Below, one piece after another: positions 35,990-44,922 of a stretch of 64,000 bases of DNA. Location of the stretch: contig NZ_VOGY01000001.1 in assembly GCF_008033385.1 (NCBI RefSeq), positions 434,001 to 498,000 on the forward strand, read 5' to 3'. A program made the translations under genes and the position numbers. The notes below the pieces were generated by a model. That model saw nothing but the letters and a program-made list of their open reading frames with translations, searched no databases and was not told the origin of the DNA. Source of the DNA: Algibacter pacificus (GTDB lineage: Bacteria > Bacteroidota > Bacteroidia > Flavobacteriales > Flavobacteriaceae). How positions within the stretch are numbered: the stretch's first letter is position 1; each line of letters opens with the position of its first letter.

Positions 35990-36316
35990 TGGTAGAAGTG
36001 TTGGTCATGGTAAATTTGCGTTATTTAGCTCAAATTGGTATTACTTAAAGTTTACTATATAATTAACTAATTATAAGGGCATTGTTAATTTAGTGTTACA
36101 TCATTTGGTCTTTGTTTAAAAAAGAGAAATAAAAATAAAATGGCATGACAACTAAGTCTTGCTAAATTATTCGGATATCTTTTAAAACAAAAAACAGGCT
36201 ACCTGGTATCTTAAATGCTGCTATTTCCTGTTAAACTGTCTGTTTCAAAGACAATTTTATGCAACTAAATTCGTCAAATTCACAGCTAAAGTTTATTTTA
36301 GCAAAAAAATAAAATC
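35990..36316. other. Intergenic region, 327 bp
   Basis: Divergent promoter region between the metallophosphoesterase gene and aroC. AT-rich; nothing I can assign beyond the A-rich GCAAAAAAAT leader before the aroC ATG. Confidence 0.5.
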
Positions 36317-37378
36317 ATGGCAGGTAATACCTTTGGAAAACTATTTACTTTAGCAACTTATGGCGAATCGCATGGCCCCGCATTGGGTGGTGTTATAGAT
36401 GGCTGTCCATCAGGGATTAAGTTAGATTTAGACGAAATTCAAAACGAATTAAACCGAAGAAAACCAGGGCAATCGGCTATCGTTACCCAACGTAAAGAAC
36501 CCGATACGGTAAAATTTCATTCTGGAATTTTCGAAGGCGTAACCACCGGAACTTCCATTGGTTTTGTTATAGAAAATACCAATCAAAAATCGCACGATTA
36601 CAGTCATATTAAAGACAGTTACCGTCCAAGTCATGCCGATTATACATACGATAAAAAATATGGCGTTCGCGATTATCGTGGTGGTGGGCGTAGCTCGGCA
36701 CGCGAAACCGCATGTCGTGTGGTTGCTGGTGCCATAGCCAAGCAAATGCTAAAAGGTATCGAAATTACTGCCTATGTTTCTGGCGTTGGTACCATTAAAT
36801 TAGATAAACCCTATAACGAGTTAGACCTTAATTTAGTAGAATCTAACATCGTGCGTTGTCCAGACCAAGACATGGCAGCCAAAATGGAAACTTACATTAA
36901 AGAAGTGCGCGGAAAAGGCGATACCGTTGGTGGTATTGTAAGCTGTGTAATTAAAAATGTACCCGTTGGTTTAGGCGAGCCGGTGTTCGATAAATTACAC
37001 GCCGAACTCGGTAAAGCCATGCTATCCATTAATGCCGTAAAAGGTTTCGAGTATGGTAGCGGATTCCACGGCAGCACCATGTACGGCAGCGATCATAACG
37101 ATGCTTTTAATAGCGATGGTACCACAAAAACAAACTATTCCGGGGGTATTCAAGGCGGTATAAGTAACGGTATGGATATCTATTTCAGCGTGGCATTTAA
37201 ACCCGTAGCCACGCTTATTCAAAAATACCAAACCATCGATAAAGATGGTAATTTTGTAGAAATGCAAGGTAAAGGCCGTCACGATCCCTGTGTTGTGCCA
37301 CGTGCCGTACCCATTGTAGAAGCCATGGCAGCACTTGTTATCGCAGATTTTCAACTTATAAATAAGCTTTACAACTAA
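36317..37378 (+). CDS. aroC: Chorismate synthase
   Basis: A 353-residue cytoplasmic enzyme that converts EPSP to chorismate using reduced FMN, the last step of the shikimate pathway. Family signatures are present: [18 protein letters not shown] near 15-32, [20 protein letters not shown] near 100-120, the [17 protein letters not shown] segment, and [17 protein letters not shown] near the end. Length is as usual. It stands apart from other aro genes. Confidence 0.96.
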   Translation: MAGNTFGKLFTLATYGESHGPALGGVIDGCPSGIKLDLDEIQNELNRRKPGQSAIVTQRKEPDTVKFHSGIFEGVTTGTSIGFVIENTNQKSHDYSHIKDSYRPSHADYTYDKKYGVRDYRGGGRSSARETACRVVAGAIAKQMLKGIEITAYVSGVGTIKLDKPYNELDLNLVESNIVRCPDQDMAAKMETYIKEVRGKGDTVGGIVSCVIKNVPVGLGEPVFDKLHAELGKAMLSINAVKGFEYGSGFHGSTMYGSDHNDAFNSDGTTKTNYSGGIQGGISNGMDIYFSVAFKPVATLIQKYQTIDKDGNFVEMQGKGRHDPCVVPRAVPIVEAMAALVIADFQLINKLYN

Positions 37379-37787
37379 AATCTTTTTTAGGAGCTATTTC
37401 CCGCTTTCAGCTATATCTTTTTATATGCAGCATGGCGGCTGTATGTCAAAAAAGATATAGCCTCATCAGCGTACATTTAGTATTTACCCCCTTTAAGTTA
37501 AGCACATAAAAAGGATGCCGCTTCAATCGGGGCTAAGCTATCAGCCAAATTATCGATGTTCATTAGGCGGTTTTCATCTCTAGCATCAGGCCGTTATCTT
37601 TATAGAAAAATACGTATAATCCATTTTTCATTCCTTTATTATTTAAAAATATTGCAATTTGTAATTAAAAATTCAATAAAACTTCATTTTTTTACAGTAA
37701 ACTCATAGCAAATCTGCTTTTTTTCATACCAAAAATACTTATATTGTGTCAAATTTTTAAACACCTAAAAAGTAGCCCTTAAAGTCT
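37379..37787. other. Intergenic region, 409 bp, with palindromic element B
   Basis: Between aroC and the symporter gene. The first 175 bp hold a palindromic element related to the one at 20.6 kb; the rest is AT-rich and presumably includes the symporter promoter. No ORF with coding character. Confidence 0.5.
37391..37545. repeat. Dispersed intergenic palindromic element, copy B
   Basis: GCTATATCTTTTT (37410-37422) and AAAAAGATATAGC (37449-37461) form a perfect 13-bp inverted pair. Downstream lies AAAAAGGATGCCGCTTCAATC, which shares AAAAAGGATGCCGC with copy A. The 5' part (CCCGCTTTCAGCTATATC) is also similar to copy A. The copy looks rearranged, and may double as the aroC terminator. Confidence 0.55.
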
Positions 37788-39116
37788 ATGAAGAAATTAG
37801 CAATGCATTGGAAGATTATTATAGGAATGATTCTAGGAATCATTTTTGGTTTTATTATGAATAGCATCGATGGCGGACGTGAATTTGTTGGCGATTGGGT
37901 TGCGCCTTTCGGAAAAATATTCATTAATCTTCTAAAATTAATTGCTGTTCCTTTAATACTCGCTTCCTTAATAAAAGGCGTTACCGATTTAAAAGATATC
38001 TCCAAAATAAAAAACATGGGCTTGCGTACCATAGGTATTTATGTGGCAACTACACTTGTTGCCATTGTTATTGGTTTAAGCATTGTTAATATTGTAAAGC
38101 CTGGCGTTGGGATGCCCGAGGAAACTATAGAAAAAATTAAATTGCGCTATGCCAACGATGCTGGTGTTGCCGACAAATTAATGAAAGCTTCCGCCCAAAA
38201 AGATGCTGGACCACTGCAATCTTTAGTCGATATTTTTCCAAGTAATATATTCCAATCCTTTGTTGAAGCCTCCATGTTACAGGTTATCTTTTTCGCTCTT
38301 TTTGTGGGAATCTGTTTGCTGTTAATTGGTGAAAAAAAAGCAAAACCGTTAGTAGATTTTTTCGATTCTTTAAACGAAGTTGTTATGAAAATGGTCGATT
38401 TAATCATGCTTTTTGCTCCCTATGCCGTGTTTGCTTTATTAGCCAATGTTATTATAGCTTTCGATGATACCGAAATTTTAATAAAGTTATTATACTACGC
38501 TTTTTGTGTGGTTGGCGGATTAATTTTAATGATTGGGTTCTACCTACTTTTAGTAAGTGTGTACACCAAAAAATCGCCATTATGGTTTTTAAAACAAATT
38601 AGCCCGGCACAATTATTAGCCTTTTCTACCAGTAGTTCTGCTGCAACTTTACCCGTAACTATGGAACGTGTGGAGGAGCATTTGGGGGTAGATGGCGAGG
38701 TAGCAGGCTTTGTATTACCCGTTGGAGCAACCGTAAATATGGATGGTACTAGTTTGTATCAAGGTATTGCGGCGGTGTTTATTATGCAGGTTATTTGGCC
38801 AGAAGGTTTAACTTTTACTAACCAGTTGGTTATTGTGGCCACAGCTTTATTAGCCTCTATTGGGAGTGCTGCTGTGCCTAGTGCGGGTATGGTTATGCTT
38901 GTTATTGTATTGGAATCTATTGGGTTTCCTGCCGAATTATTACCGATTGGTTTAGCCTTAATTTTTGCGGTAGATAGACCCTTGGATATGTGCAGAACCG
39001 TTGTAAACGTTACAGGAGATGCTACCGTGTCTATGATGGTTGCAAAATCTTTAGGCAAATTACACGATAATCCACAAGCTAAAGAATGGGATGATAATTA
39101 CGAGGACGTGAAATAA
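37788..39116 (+). CDS. Dicarboxylate/amino acid:cation symporter (DAACS family)
   Basis: A 442-residue inner-membrane transporter of the glutamate/C4-dicarboxylate family. Hallmarks are the serine-rich hairpin STSSSAATLPVTM near 283-295, the NMDGT motif (GATVNMDGTSLYQG near 308-321), the second hairpin loop IGSAAVPSAGM and the ligand-binding DRPLDMCRTVVNVTGD near 400-415, where Asp and Arg contact substrate. It couples uptake to sodium or protons; substrate could be aspartate, glutamate or C4-dicarboxylates. It is followed at 11 bp by the sulfurtransferase gene, so the two are probably co-transcribed. Confidence 0.92.
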   Translation: MKKLAMHWKIIIGMILGIIFGFIMNSIDGGREFVGDWVAPFGKIFINLLKLIAVPLILASLIKGVTDLKDISKIKNMGLRTIGIYVATTLVAIVIGLSIVNIVKPGVGMPEETIEKIKLRYANDAGVADKLMKASAQKDAGPLQSLVDIFPSNIFQSFVEASMLQVIFFALFVGICLLLIGEKKAKPLVDFFDSLNEVVMKMVDLIMLFAPYAVFALLANVIIAFDDTEILIKLLYYAFCVVGGLILMIGFYLLLVSVYTKKSPLWFLKQISPAQLLAFSTSSSAATLPVTMERVEEHLGVDGEVAGFVLPVGATVNMDGTSLYQGIAAVFIMQVIWPEGLTFTNQLVIVATALLASIGSAAVPSAGMVMLVIVLESIGFPAELLPIGLALIFAVDRPLDMCRTVVNVTGDATVSMMVAKSLGKLHDNPQAKEWDDNYEDVK

Positions 39117-39127
39117 ACCCTAGAATT

Positions 39128-39958
39128 ATGACTACTATGAAAGCGAACCTATCCATTAACGAACCCATAGTTTCTGTGGACTGGCTTAACACAAACAAAA
39201 ATGCCGAAAACCTTATCATTTTAGACGGGACTATAAACAAGGTGTTTGATGCCAGTTTAAAACAAATCCCTAACACTAGACTTTTTGATATTAAAAAGAA
39301 GTTTAGTGATGTGTCCAATCCGTTTCCAAGTGCATTTCCATCGGAAGCACAATTTCAAAAAGAAGCTCAAAATTTAGGCATTAATAAAGATAGCGCTATT
39401 GTGGTTTACGATGATAAAGGAATTTATTCCAGTGCCCGCGTGTGGTGGTTATTTAAAGCCTTTGGGTATACCAACGTCGCGGTTTTAAACGGCGGATTTC
39501 CAGCTTGGCTAAAAGCCGAATTGCCAACCGAAACCATGACGAACTACAACGGCGAAAAAGGTGATTTTACAGCTCAATTGAAGCCGGAATTTATGCAGTT
39601 TTTTGAGGATGTAAAACAAGCGTCCAAAAACAAAACCCATACCATTATAGATGCACGCTCGGCAGGTCGTTTTAATTGTACGGTGCCAGAACCACGCGAA
39701 GGTTTGCGTATGGGCACTATTCCAAACTCGGTAAATTTACCGTTTACAGATTTATTAGTCGATGGGGTTTTAAAACCAAAAGCCACTTTAGAAACTGCAT
39801 TTTCAACCTTAGCCCAAAAAGAAGATCCTATTATTTTTTCTTGCGGCTCCGGTTTAACCGCCTGCGTTTTAGCTTTAGCTGCCCATATTGCCGGATACAA
39901 AAAGCTCTCGGTTTATGATGGCTCTTGGACCGAGTGGGGGAGTTTAGTGGAGGCTTAA
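39128..39958 (+). CDS. sseA: Rhodanese-type sulfurtransferase (thiosulfate/3-mercaptopyruvate)
   Basis: A 276-residue tandem rhodanese. The inactive first domain has AIVVYDDKGIYSSARVWW, and the second has the active-site loop CGSGLTAC with Cys near residue 239, the CG(S/T)G(V/L)TA form typical of 3-mercaptopyruvate sulfurtransferases. It transfers sulfur from mercaptopyruvate or thiosulfate to an acceptor. The ATG at 39128 lies 11 bp after the symporter stop; a second ATG at 39137 is also possible. The cassette-like array begins about 170 bp downstream. Confidence 0.85.
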   Translation: MTTMKANLSINEPIVSVDWLNTNKNAENLIILDGTINKVFDASLKQIPNTRLFDIKKKFSDVSNPFPSAFPSEAQFQKEAQNLGINKDSAIVVYDDKGIYSSARVWWLFKAFGYTNVAVLNGGFPAWLKAELPTETMTNYNGEKGDFTAQLKPEFMQFFEDVKQASKNKTHTIIDARSAGRFNCTVPEPREGLRMGTIPNSVNLPFTDLLVDGVLKPKATLETAFSTLAQKEDPIIFSCGSGLTACVLALAAHIAGYKKLSVYDGSWTEWGSLVEA

Positions 39959-40131
39959 AATAATAAAAACTCCTATATTTTATTTGTATTTTTATATCTT
40001 TTTGTAAGAAAGTGATTATATTCGTTGGGTAGATTAAAATTTCTATTCCCTTGGGAGGGTAGTATACTAAAAAACACTGTTATCTCCGCCTTTTGGTAGT
40101 GGTATAGGCTTTTAATCATTTATATTAATAA

Positions 40132-40140
40132 GTTAGGGGC
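40132..40140. other. Left end of cassette-like array (inverted partner of 41860-41868)
   Basis: GTTAGGGGC here is the exact inverted complement of GCCCCTAAC at 41860-41868, one on each side of the PLD gene; three more bases match further in after two mismatches. It marks the probable 5' boundary of cassette 1. Confidence 0.6.
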
Positions 40141-40170
40141 AAGCTGACCAACGCATACAAAACACCGTAA

Positions 40171-41853
40171 ATGAAAGCAACTTTTTTAGGACACGGACTT
40201 GATTCGGGAGACAAAAATAATGTCGGAAAGCAAATCGTGGCATCTTTAGAAAGTAAAGACTATAAAACTTTCAATGGTTTTGTTGCTTTTGCTTCTATTT
40301 CAGGTGTTAAAATGCTTCAACCTTTTCTTAAAAAAGCTAAATCTAAATATGACCATATCCGATTTTACATTGGAGTTGATAACAGAGGTACATCAAAAGA
40401 AGCATTAGAATCTTTACTCAATCAAAATATCGATACTTACATATATTACGACAAAAGGAACTACGTAACTTATCATCCAAAATTATTCATATTTGAAGGA
40501 ACAACATTTACAAGAGTAATAATTGGTTCATCAAACTTAACCAGTTCTGGATTAAAATCGAATTTGGAAGCTTCTATTCAACTTGACTTCCGAACTAAAA
40601 CCGACAAACAAGGAATAAATTTAATCAATGAAATTAAAGATTACTATTCCGATTTGCTGGACTTATCTTCATCAAAACTTGAACTACTTACGCAAGAATT
40701 GTTGCAAAAATTAATAAAGAACAATTTACTTTTTAACCAATTTGGGGAAAAAGGAAAAATTAAAGAACCAAAGAATAACGATGGCGAAAATCCAAACGAA
40801 AAACAAACAGATATAGAAATTACTGATTTTGATATTGAAGATGGATTTGAACAGAAACATACAACAACAACCAATAGAGATAATTGGAAAAGTTTCGGGA
40901 AAAACGACTATGAAAAATTCGATACGCTAATTGAAAGATATATCGTTTATAAGCGAACCGAAAGACCATCTGGAATGGTAAGTAAACATACTGATGATAG
41001 AGAATTATTTTATTGGTATCAAAAAATGCACGCTTTATATAATCAAGGAGCAAAATCGTTACCTTTTGAAATATTCGAAAGATTATTGGAAGCTGACTTC
41101 CCATTTGACGGAATTGGAAGGGAACGCAAACGTTTAAATAAATGGAATCAGGATTTTAAGAAGATAGTAGATTATAAAAATAAAGTTGACCCAAAAAGTG
41201 AATACACTTACGTTCCTCAATTTAAAGATAAAACCAATAAATACTATAAAATAGGCAGATGGTGTGCTGACCAAAAACAACGAAGAAAAGGCAATAGAAA
41301 TTATGGTGCTGTTTGGACAGAATTTGAGGAAGAAAAAATGGAATCAATTAATTTTCTTTGGGATACTTCAAGTGTTGGTAGTAGACCAAAAGATGATATT
41401 TGGTCAGATAGTTTGGTTGAATTAGAAAATTATTATAATAAGAAAAAGAATTATAAAAGTGTTCCTTCCCAAACCACTTATATTGGTCATTGGTTAAGTG
41501 ACCAAATGTCAATGAAAACCAAACAAGATAGAGAAGGAATGACTGATTTAATTAGTCCAATTAGAATTGAATTACTTGGAGACTTACTTGCAAAAAACGG
41601 TGTTGAATGGGAATGGAGAAAACAAAAAGAACGTGAGGGAATTGAAAGTAAATTAGAAAGTTGGAGGATAGTGGAAACGCTAAAAAAAGAAGGAAAAACT
41701 AAAGAGTTTAGAGAAAAGAATCCTAAACTATTAAAAAAATATCGTGACGATGTTGCACAATTAAAAAGTCATATTAAACGATGGAATAACGAACGAAATG
41801 AATGGAAATATGAATTACTTGATATAGCGGAATTTCCTTATGAAAAACAATAA
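40171..41853 (+). CDS. PLD-family nuclease with helicase-associated repeats
   Basis: A 560-residue protein without signal peptide. The N-terminal about 170 residues form one phospholipase D-type domain with the half-site His102-Pro-Lys104 in YHPKLFIFEG and the GSSNLTSSG loop near 119-127, as in PLD-fold nucleases that dimerise to build one active site. After an acidic linker (about 205-235) come helicase-associated-type Trp repeats, for example IGRWCADQKQRRKGN and YIGHWLSDQMSM, which usually follow helicase motors and bind DNA, but no helicase motor is present. It is a candidate DNA nuclease, perhaps for defence; this is inference. It is cassette 1 of the array and has a typical accessory, AT-rich composition. 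Confidence 0.75.
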   Translation: MKATFLGHGLDSGDKNNVGKQIVASLESKDYKTFNGFVAFASISGVKMLQPFLKKAKSKYDHIRFYIGVDNRGTSKEALESLLNQNIDTYIYYDKRNYVTYHPKLFIFEGTTFTRVIIGSSNLTSSGLKSNLEASIQLDFRTKTDKQGINLINEIKDYYSDLLDLSSSKLELLTQELLQKLIKNNLLFNQFGEKGKIKEPKNNDGENPNEKQTDIEITDFDIEDGFEQKHTTTTNRDNWKSFGKNDYEKFDTLIERYIVYKRTERPSGMVSKHTDDRELFYWYQKMHALYNQGAKSLPFEIFERLLEADFPFDGIGRERKRLNKWNQDFKKIVDYKNKVDPKSEYTYVPQFKDKTNKYYKIGRWCADQKQRRKGNRNYGAVWTEFEEEKMESINFLWDTSSVGSRPKDDIWSDSLVELENYYNKKKNYKSVPSQTTYIGHWLSDQMSMKTKQDREGMTDLISPIRIELLGDLLAKNGVEWEWRKQKEREGIESKLESWRIVETLKKEGKTKEFREKNPKLLKKYRDDVAQLKSHIKRWNNERNEWKYELLDIAEFPYEKQ

Positions 41854-41859
41854 AAGCCA

Positions 41860-41997
41860 GCCCCTAACACCGTATATAATTTATTGCTTGGTTCTCGCCT
41901 ACTTACGAAAATCCTCGCGGATTTTCTATTCGGTTTTTATTTGCTAAATTAGGTGCTGAAACACGCAACAAAATCATACACATCAACGTTCTCTACA
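41860..41997. repeat. Inter-cassette imperfect palindrome 1
   Basis: About 138 bp between the PLD and S41 genes. Outer arms AACACCGTATATAATTTATTGC and GCAACAAAATC...AACGTT pair imperfectly; a perfect inner hairpin GAAAATCC (41907-41914)-TCGC-GGATTTTC (41919-41926) forms the core. The core text GCCTACTTACGAAAATCC is shared with palindrome 2. The outermost bases differ between arms, but match the far end of each flanking gene's own segment. Confidence 0.8.
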
Positions 41998-42010
41998 AGT
42001 TAAAACAATA

Positions 42011-44215
42011 ATGAAACAAACGATTTTAATTATACTATCACTTCTTTGGATAAGCTGTTATTCTCAAACAAAAAAGAAATTCAATTTAGATTTTGAAGAA
42101 TACAATGAGAACAATGAACTTCCCAAAGGTTGGTTTAAGTGGGGGGATTACGAAGTAGAAGTCGATACAGTTCATGCGAAACTAGGAAAGGCCTCAGGGA
42201 AAATTATTTCTAAAAAAACGCATAACTCCTTTGGAGGTATAGCATATTCAATTCCCGCTAATTATGAAGGAAAGTCTATTCGTTTAGAGGGTTTTATGAA
42301 AATTGAAAATATCCAAAATGGTTTTAGTGGATTATTGCTTAGAATAGATGATAAAAATAATCAAGTATTGGCATTTGAAAATATGCAAAGCCAAAAAATT
42401 CATGGTACTAAAGACTGGCAGAAATACTCCATTTCATTACCATACCCTAAGAGTGCTGAAACAATTTTTGTTGCAGGACTAATTACAGGTTCTGGAGAAG
42501 CATGGTTTGATAACTTTGTTTTAACAATAGATGGAAAGGATATTCAAACACTTAAAGAAAAAGAGAAACCCATTTTTAATGCAAACTTAGATAAAGAATT
42601 TGATTTGGGGTCTAAGATTGAATTTCCAGAACTTAACAACAACATAATTGTAAACTTAGATTTATTGGGGAAAGTATGGGGTTTTTTAAAATATCACCAT
42701 CCAGAAATTGCAAAGGGAAATTATAATTGGGATTACGAATTGTTTCGTTTTCTTCCGATATATTTAGAGGGTAAAACTACCCTAGAGAGGGATAATTTAC
42801 TTTTAGAATGGATAAAAAAAATAGGAGTTATTGAGAAATGTTTACAATGCGAAAGTACAGATGAAGAAGCTTTCATAAAACCTGATATGTCTTGGTTTGA
42901 TAGTTTCAACATAAGTTTGAAATTAAAAAATGAGTTAAAAAATATTTATCAAAATAGAAGACAAGGTGAATCCTTCTATATTGGCTATAATAATTCCAAT
43001 CGTTTAGCTTTTTTAAATGAAAACAGGTACATAATGATGTCTTATCCAGATAAAGGCTTTAGGTTGTTAGGTCTTTACAGGTATTGGAATATGATTCATT
43101 ATTTTTTCCCATATAAATATTTAATAGACAAAAACTGGAATGATATTTTAAGAGAGTATATACCCAAGATTATAAATGCTAAAAATGAATTAGAGTATGA
43201 ATTAACTTTTATTCGATTAATGGGAGATATAAACGACACCCATGTGTCTTATTCAATCGGCTTTAATAAAGTTAATGATAAAAGAGGAGTTTTTTTTCCA
43301 TCTTTTCGAGTTAAGTTTATTGAGGATAAATTAGTAGTTACAGACCATTACAACCCTGAATTAAAGAATGCATCTAAAGTTGAATCTGGAGATATAATCA
43401 CATCTATTAATAAAAAATCTGTCGAATCAATATTAGATAGCATAAAACCATATTACCCAGCTTCTAACGAAACAACGAGATTAAGGGATATTTCTCGAGA
43501 TATTTTGCGCTCACCAAAAAAAGAAATTACGATAGAATTTATTTCAGCAGGTAAAAAAGAAGAACATTCAATACCTCTATATAAAAAAGATAGTTTAAAT
43601 ATGTATTGGCATAATTGGGAGGGAAAATCTTATAAATTTTTAAAAAATGATGTTGGGTATGTAACTTTAAAGTTTATTAAAAAAGAAGATATTCCGATTA
43701 TTAAAGAAACTTTCAAAAACACAAAAGGAATTATTATTGACATAAGAAACTATCCTTCAACATTTGTTCCATTTTTGTTAGGCTCTTATTTTGTGTCAGA
43801 TAACACGCCTTTTGTCAAATTCTCAACTGGAAATATTAATAACCCTGGCGAATTCATTTTTAAAAATGGCGATGAGATTCCTAAACCAACAAAAACATAT
43901 AAAGGGAAATTAGTTGTTTTAGTTAATGAATTTTCGCAAAGTCAATCTGAATTTACCGCCATGGCATTTAGAGCAGGAAACAATACAACTATCATTGGTA
44001 GCACCACAGCTGGAGCAGATGGTAATGTTATGACAATATTATTACCAGGGGGATTAAGAACTCGTTTCTCTGGAATGGGAGTTTATTACCCTGATGGAAC
44101 TGAAACTCAAAGAGTAGGTATAGTTCCAGATATTGAAATTAAACCTACTGTTAAAGGGGTAAAAGAAGGTAAAGATGAATTATTAGAAAAAGCGATTGAA
44201 ATAATAAATGAATAA
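42011..44215 (+). CDS. S41-family C-terminal processing-type peptidase with N-terminal galactose-binding-like domain
   Basis: A 734-residue exported protein: signal peptide to about residue 19 (WISCYSQ, possibly a lipobox with Cys16), a beta-sandwich like a carbohydrate-binding module at about 25-175, a helical region, a PDZ-like segment near 445-490 (KVESGDIITSINKKSVESIL), and an S41 catalytic domain at about 540-730. The catalytic Ser lies in NEFSQSQSEFTAMAF near residue 643, followed by GSTTAGADGNVM and the typical VGIVPDIEIKPT ending. It probably digests peptides or proteins in the periplasm. It is cassette 2 of the array, unrelated in function to its neighbours. Confidence 0.82.
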   Translation: MKQTILIILSLLWISCYSQTKKKFNLDFEEYNENNELPKGWFKWGDYEVEVDTVHAKLGKASGKIISKKTHNSFGGIAYSIPANYEGKSIRLEGFMKIENIQNGFSGLLLRIDDKNNQVLAFENMQSQKIHGTKDWQKYSISLPYPKSAETIFVAGLITGSGEAWFDNFVLTIDGKDIQTLKEKEKPIFNANLDKEFDLGSKIEFPELNNNIIVNLDLLGKVWGFLKYHHPEIAKGNYNWDYELFRFLPIYLEGKTTLERDNLLLEWIKKIGVIEKCLQCESTDEEAFIKPDMSWFDSFNISLKLKNELKNIYQNRRQGESFYIGYNNSNRLAFLNENRYIMMSYPDKGFRLLGLYRYWNMIHYFFPYKYLIDKNWNDILREYIPKIINAKNELEYELTFIRLMGDINDTHVSYSIGFNKVNDKRGVFFPSFRVKFIEDKLVVTDHYNPELKNASKVESGDIITSINKKSVESILDSIKPYYPASNETTRLRDISRDILRSPKKEITIEFISAGKKEEHSIPLYKKDSLNMYWHNWEGKSYKFLKNDVGYVTLKFIKKEDIPIIKETFKNTKGIIIDIRNYPSTFVPFLLGSYFVSDNTPFVKFSTGNINNPGEFIFKNGDEIPKPTKTYKGKLVVLVNEFSQSQSEFTAMAFRAGNNTTIIGSTTAGADGNVMTILLPGGLRTRFSGMGVYYPDGTETQRVGIVPDIEIKPTVKGVKEGKDELLEKAIEIINE

Positions 44216-44220
44216 AAACC

Positions 44221-44356
44221 TGTAGAGAACAACGTCTAAAATTAATTGCTAGTTCAAGCCTACTTACGAAAATCCTCTTGGATTTTCTGTTCGGTTTTTA
44301 TTTGCTAACTTTAGTGCTTAATCACGCAAGGAAATCCTAGAAAACCGTTGTGGAGC
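44221..44356. repeat. Inter-cassette imperfect palindrome 2
   Basis: About 136 bp after the S41 gene. Core GCCTACTTACGAAAATCC is identical to palindrome 1; inner hairpin GAAAATCC (44268-44275)-TCTT-GGATTTTC (44280-44287). Its left end TGTAGAGAAC (44221-44230) is the exact inverted complement of GTTCTCTACA (41988-41997) before the S41 gene. Confidence 0.8.
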
Positions 44357-44432
44357 ATAAAACAAAATATAAAAAATATTTGGAGTTTAATATTATAAAT
44401 TAATTTTAAAAACTAAAACTATAAATTAGAAT

Positions 44433-44765
44433 ATGGAGAAAACAGAATTACCAAATGGAAAATTAATATATGTATTGGCAATATTGAGTTGCACATTATT
44501 TTGCTTTGGAGGAATTACTATTTTATTTGCACTTAGTTCATATTTACTCGCCAGAAAATCTGAAAAAATATATGAACAAAACCCAAGTGCATATTCTAAT
44601 ATTAAGAAAATAAAAAAGAGTAAGATTATTGCTGTTATCGGCTTAATACTAAATTTAATAATAGTTGGAATTACCATCTGGACATTGGCAACAATAGGGT
44701 GGGATGCTTGGTCTGATGAGTTCATTAGAAGATGGAACGAAGGATTACAAAACAATAGCCGATAA
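44433..44765 (+). CDS. Small two-helix membrane protein, DUF4190/CCC-motif-like
   Basis: A 110-residue protein with two hydrophobic helices at about 10-33 and 66-90 joined by a charged loop containing EKIYEQNPSAY. The order ELPNGKLIYVLAILS, helix, ARKSEKIYEQNP, K-rich stretch, helix, resembles the CCC-motif/DUF4190 membrane proteins of Bacteroidota, though only single cysteines (ILSCTLFCFGG) remain. Function unknown. It is cassette 3, in the same orientation as cassettes 1 and 2. Confidence 0.7.
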   Translation: MEKTELPNGKLIYVLAILSCTLFCFGGITILFALSSYLLARKSEKIYEQNPSAYSNIKKIKKSKIIAVIGLILNLIIVGITIWTLATIGWDAWSDEFIRRWNEGLQNNSR

Positions 44766-44773
44766 AAAAAACG

Positions 44774-44904
44774 TTGCACAATACAGTATAAAAATAATCG
44801 CTATTTTATGCTTAAGCAAAGCTAATTGCAAGTTTGCTTGCGTTTGATTTTTCTGAGGAAAATTCTCGCTCACAAACACGCAACTTTATATTATTGCCGT
44901 ATTG
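44774..44904. repeat. Imperfect palindrome 3, right end of array
   Basis: CAATAC (44779-44784) pairs with GTATTG (44899-44904); inside, TATAAAAATAAT pairs imperfectly with the TTATATTATTG arm, and TGC/GCA words flank the middle. It aligns with the left arms of palindromes 1 and 2 (GTATA-AA-T-ATTGC pattern) but the centre is different (GCAAGTTTGCTTGC). Confidence 0.65.
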
Positions 44905-44922
44905 AAAGACTTTACTTTGTAG

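Noticed and set aside
36449-37354. Several minus-strand open frames within aroC
   Set aside because: They are complementary to a highly conserved enzyme and show no independent features.
40132-44904. A true class of integron cassette array
   Set aside because: Not claimed outright: no integrase gene is seen, and the outer bases GTTAGGG, GTTCTCT and GTTGTGG do not match the GTTRRRY consensus. Reported as cassette-like instead.
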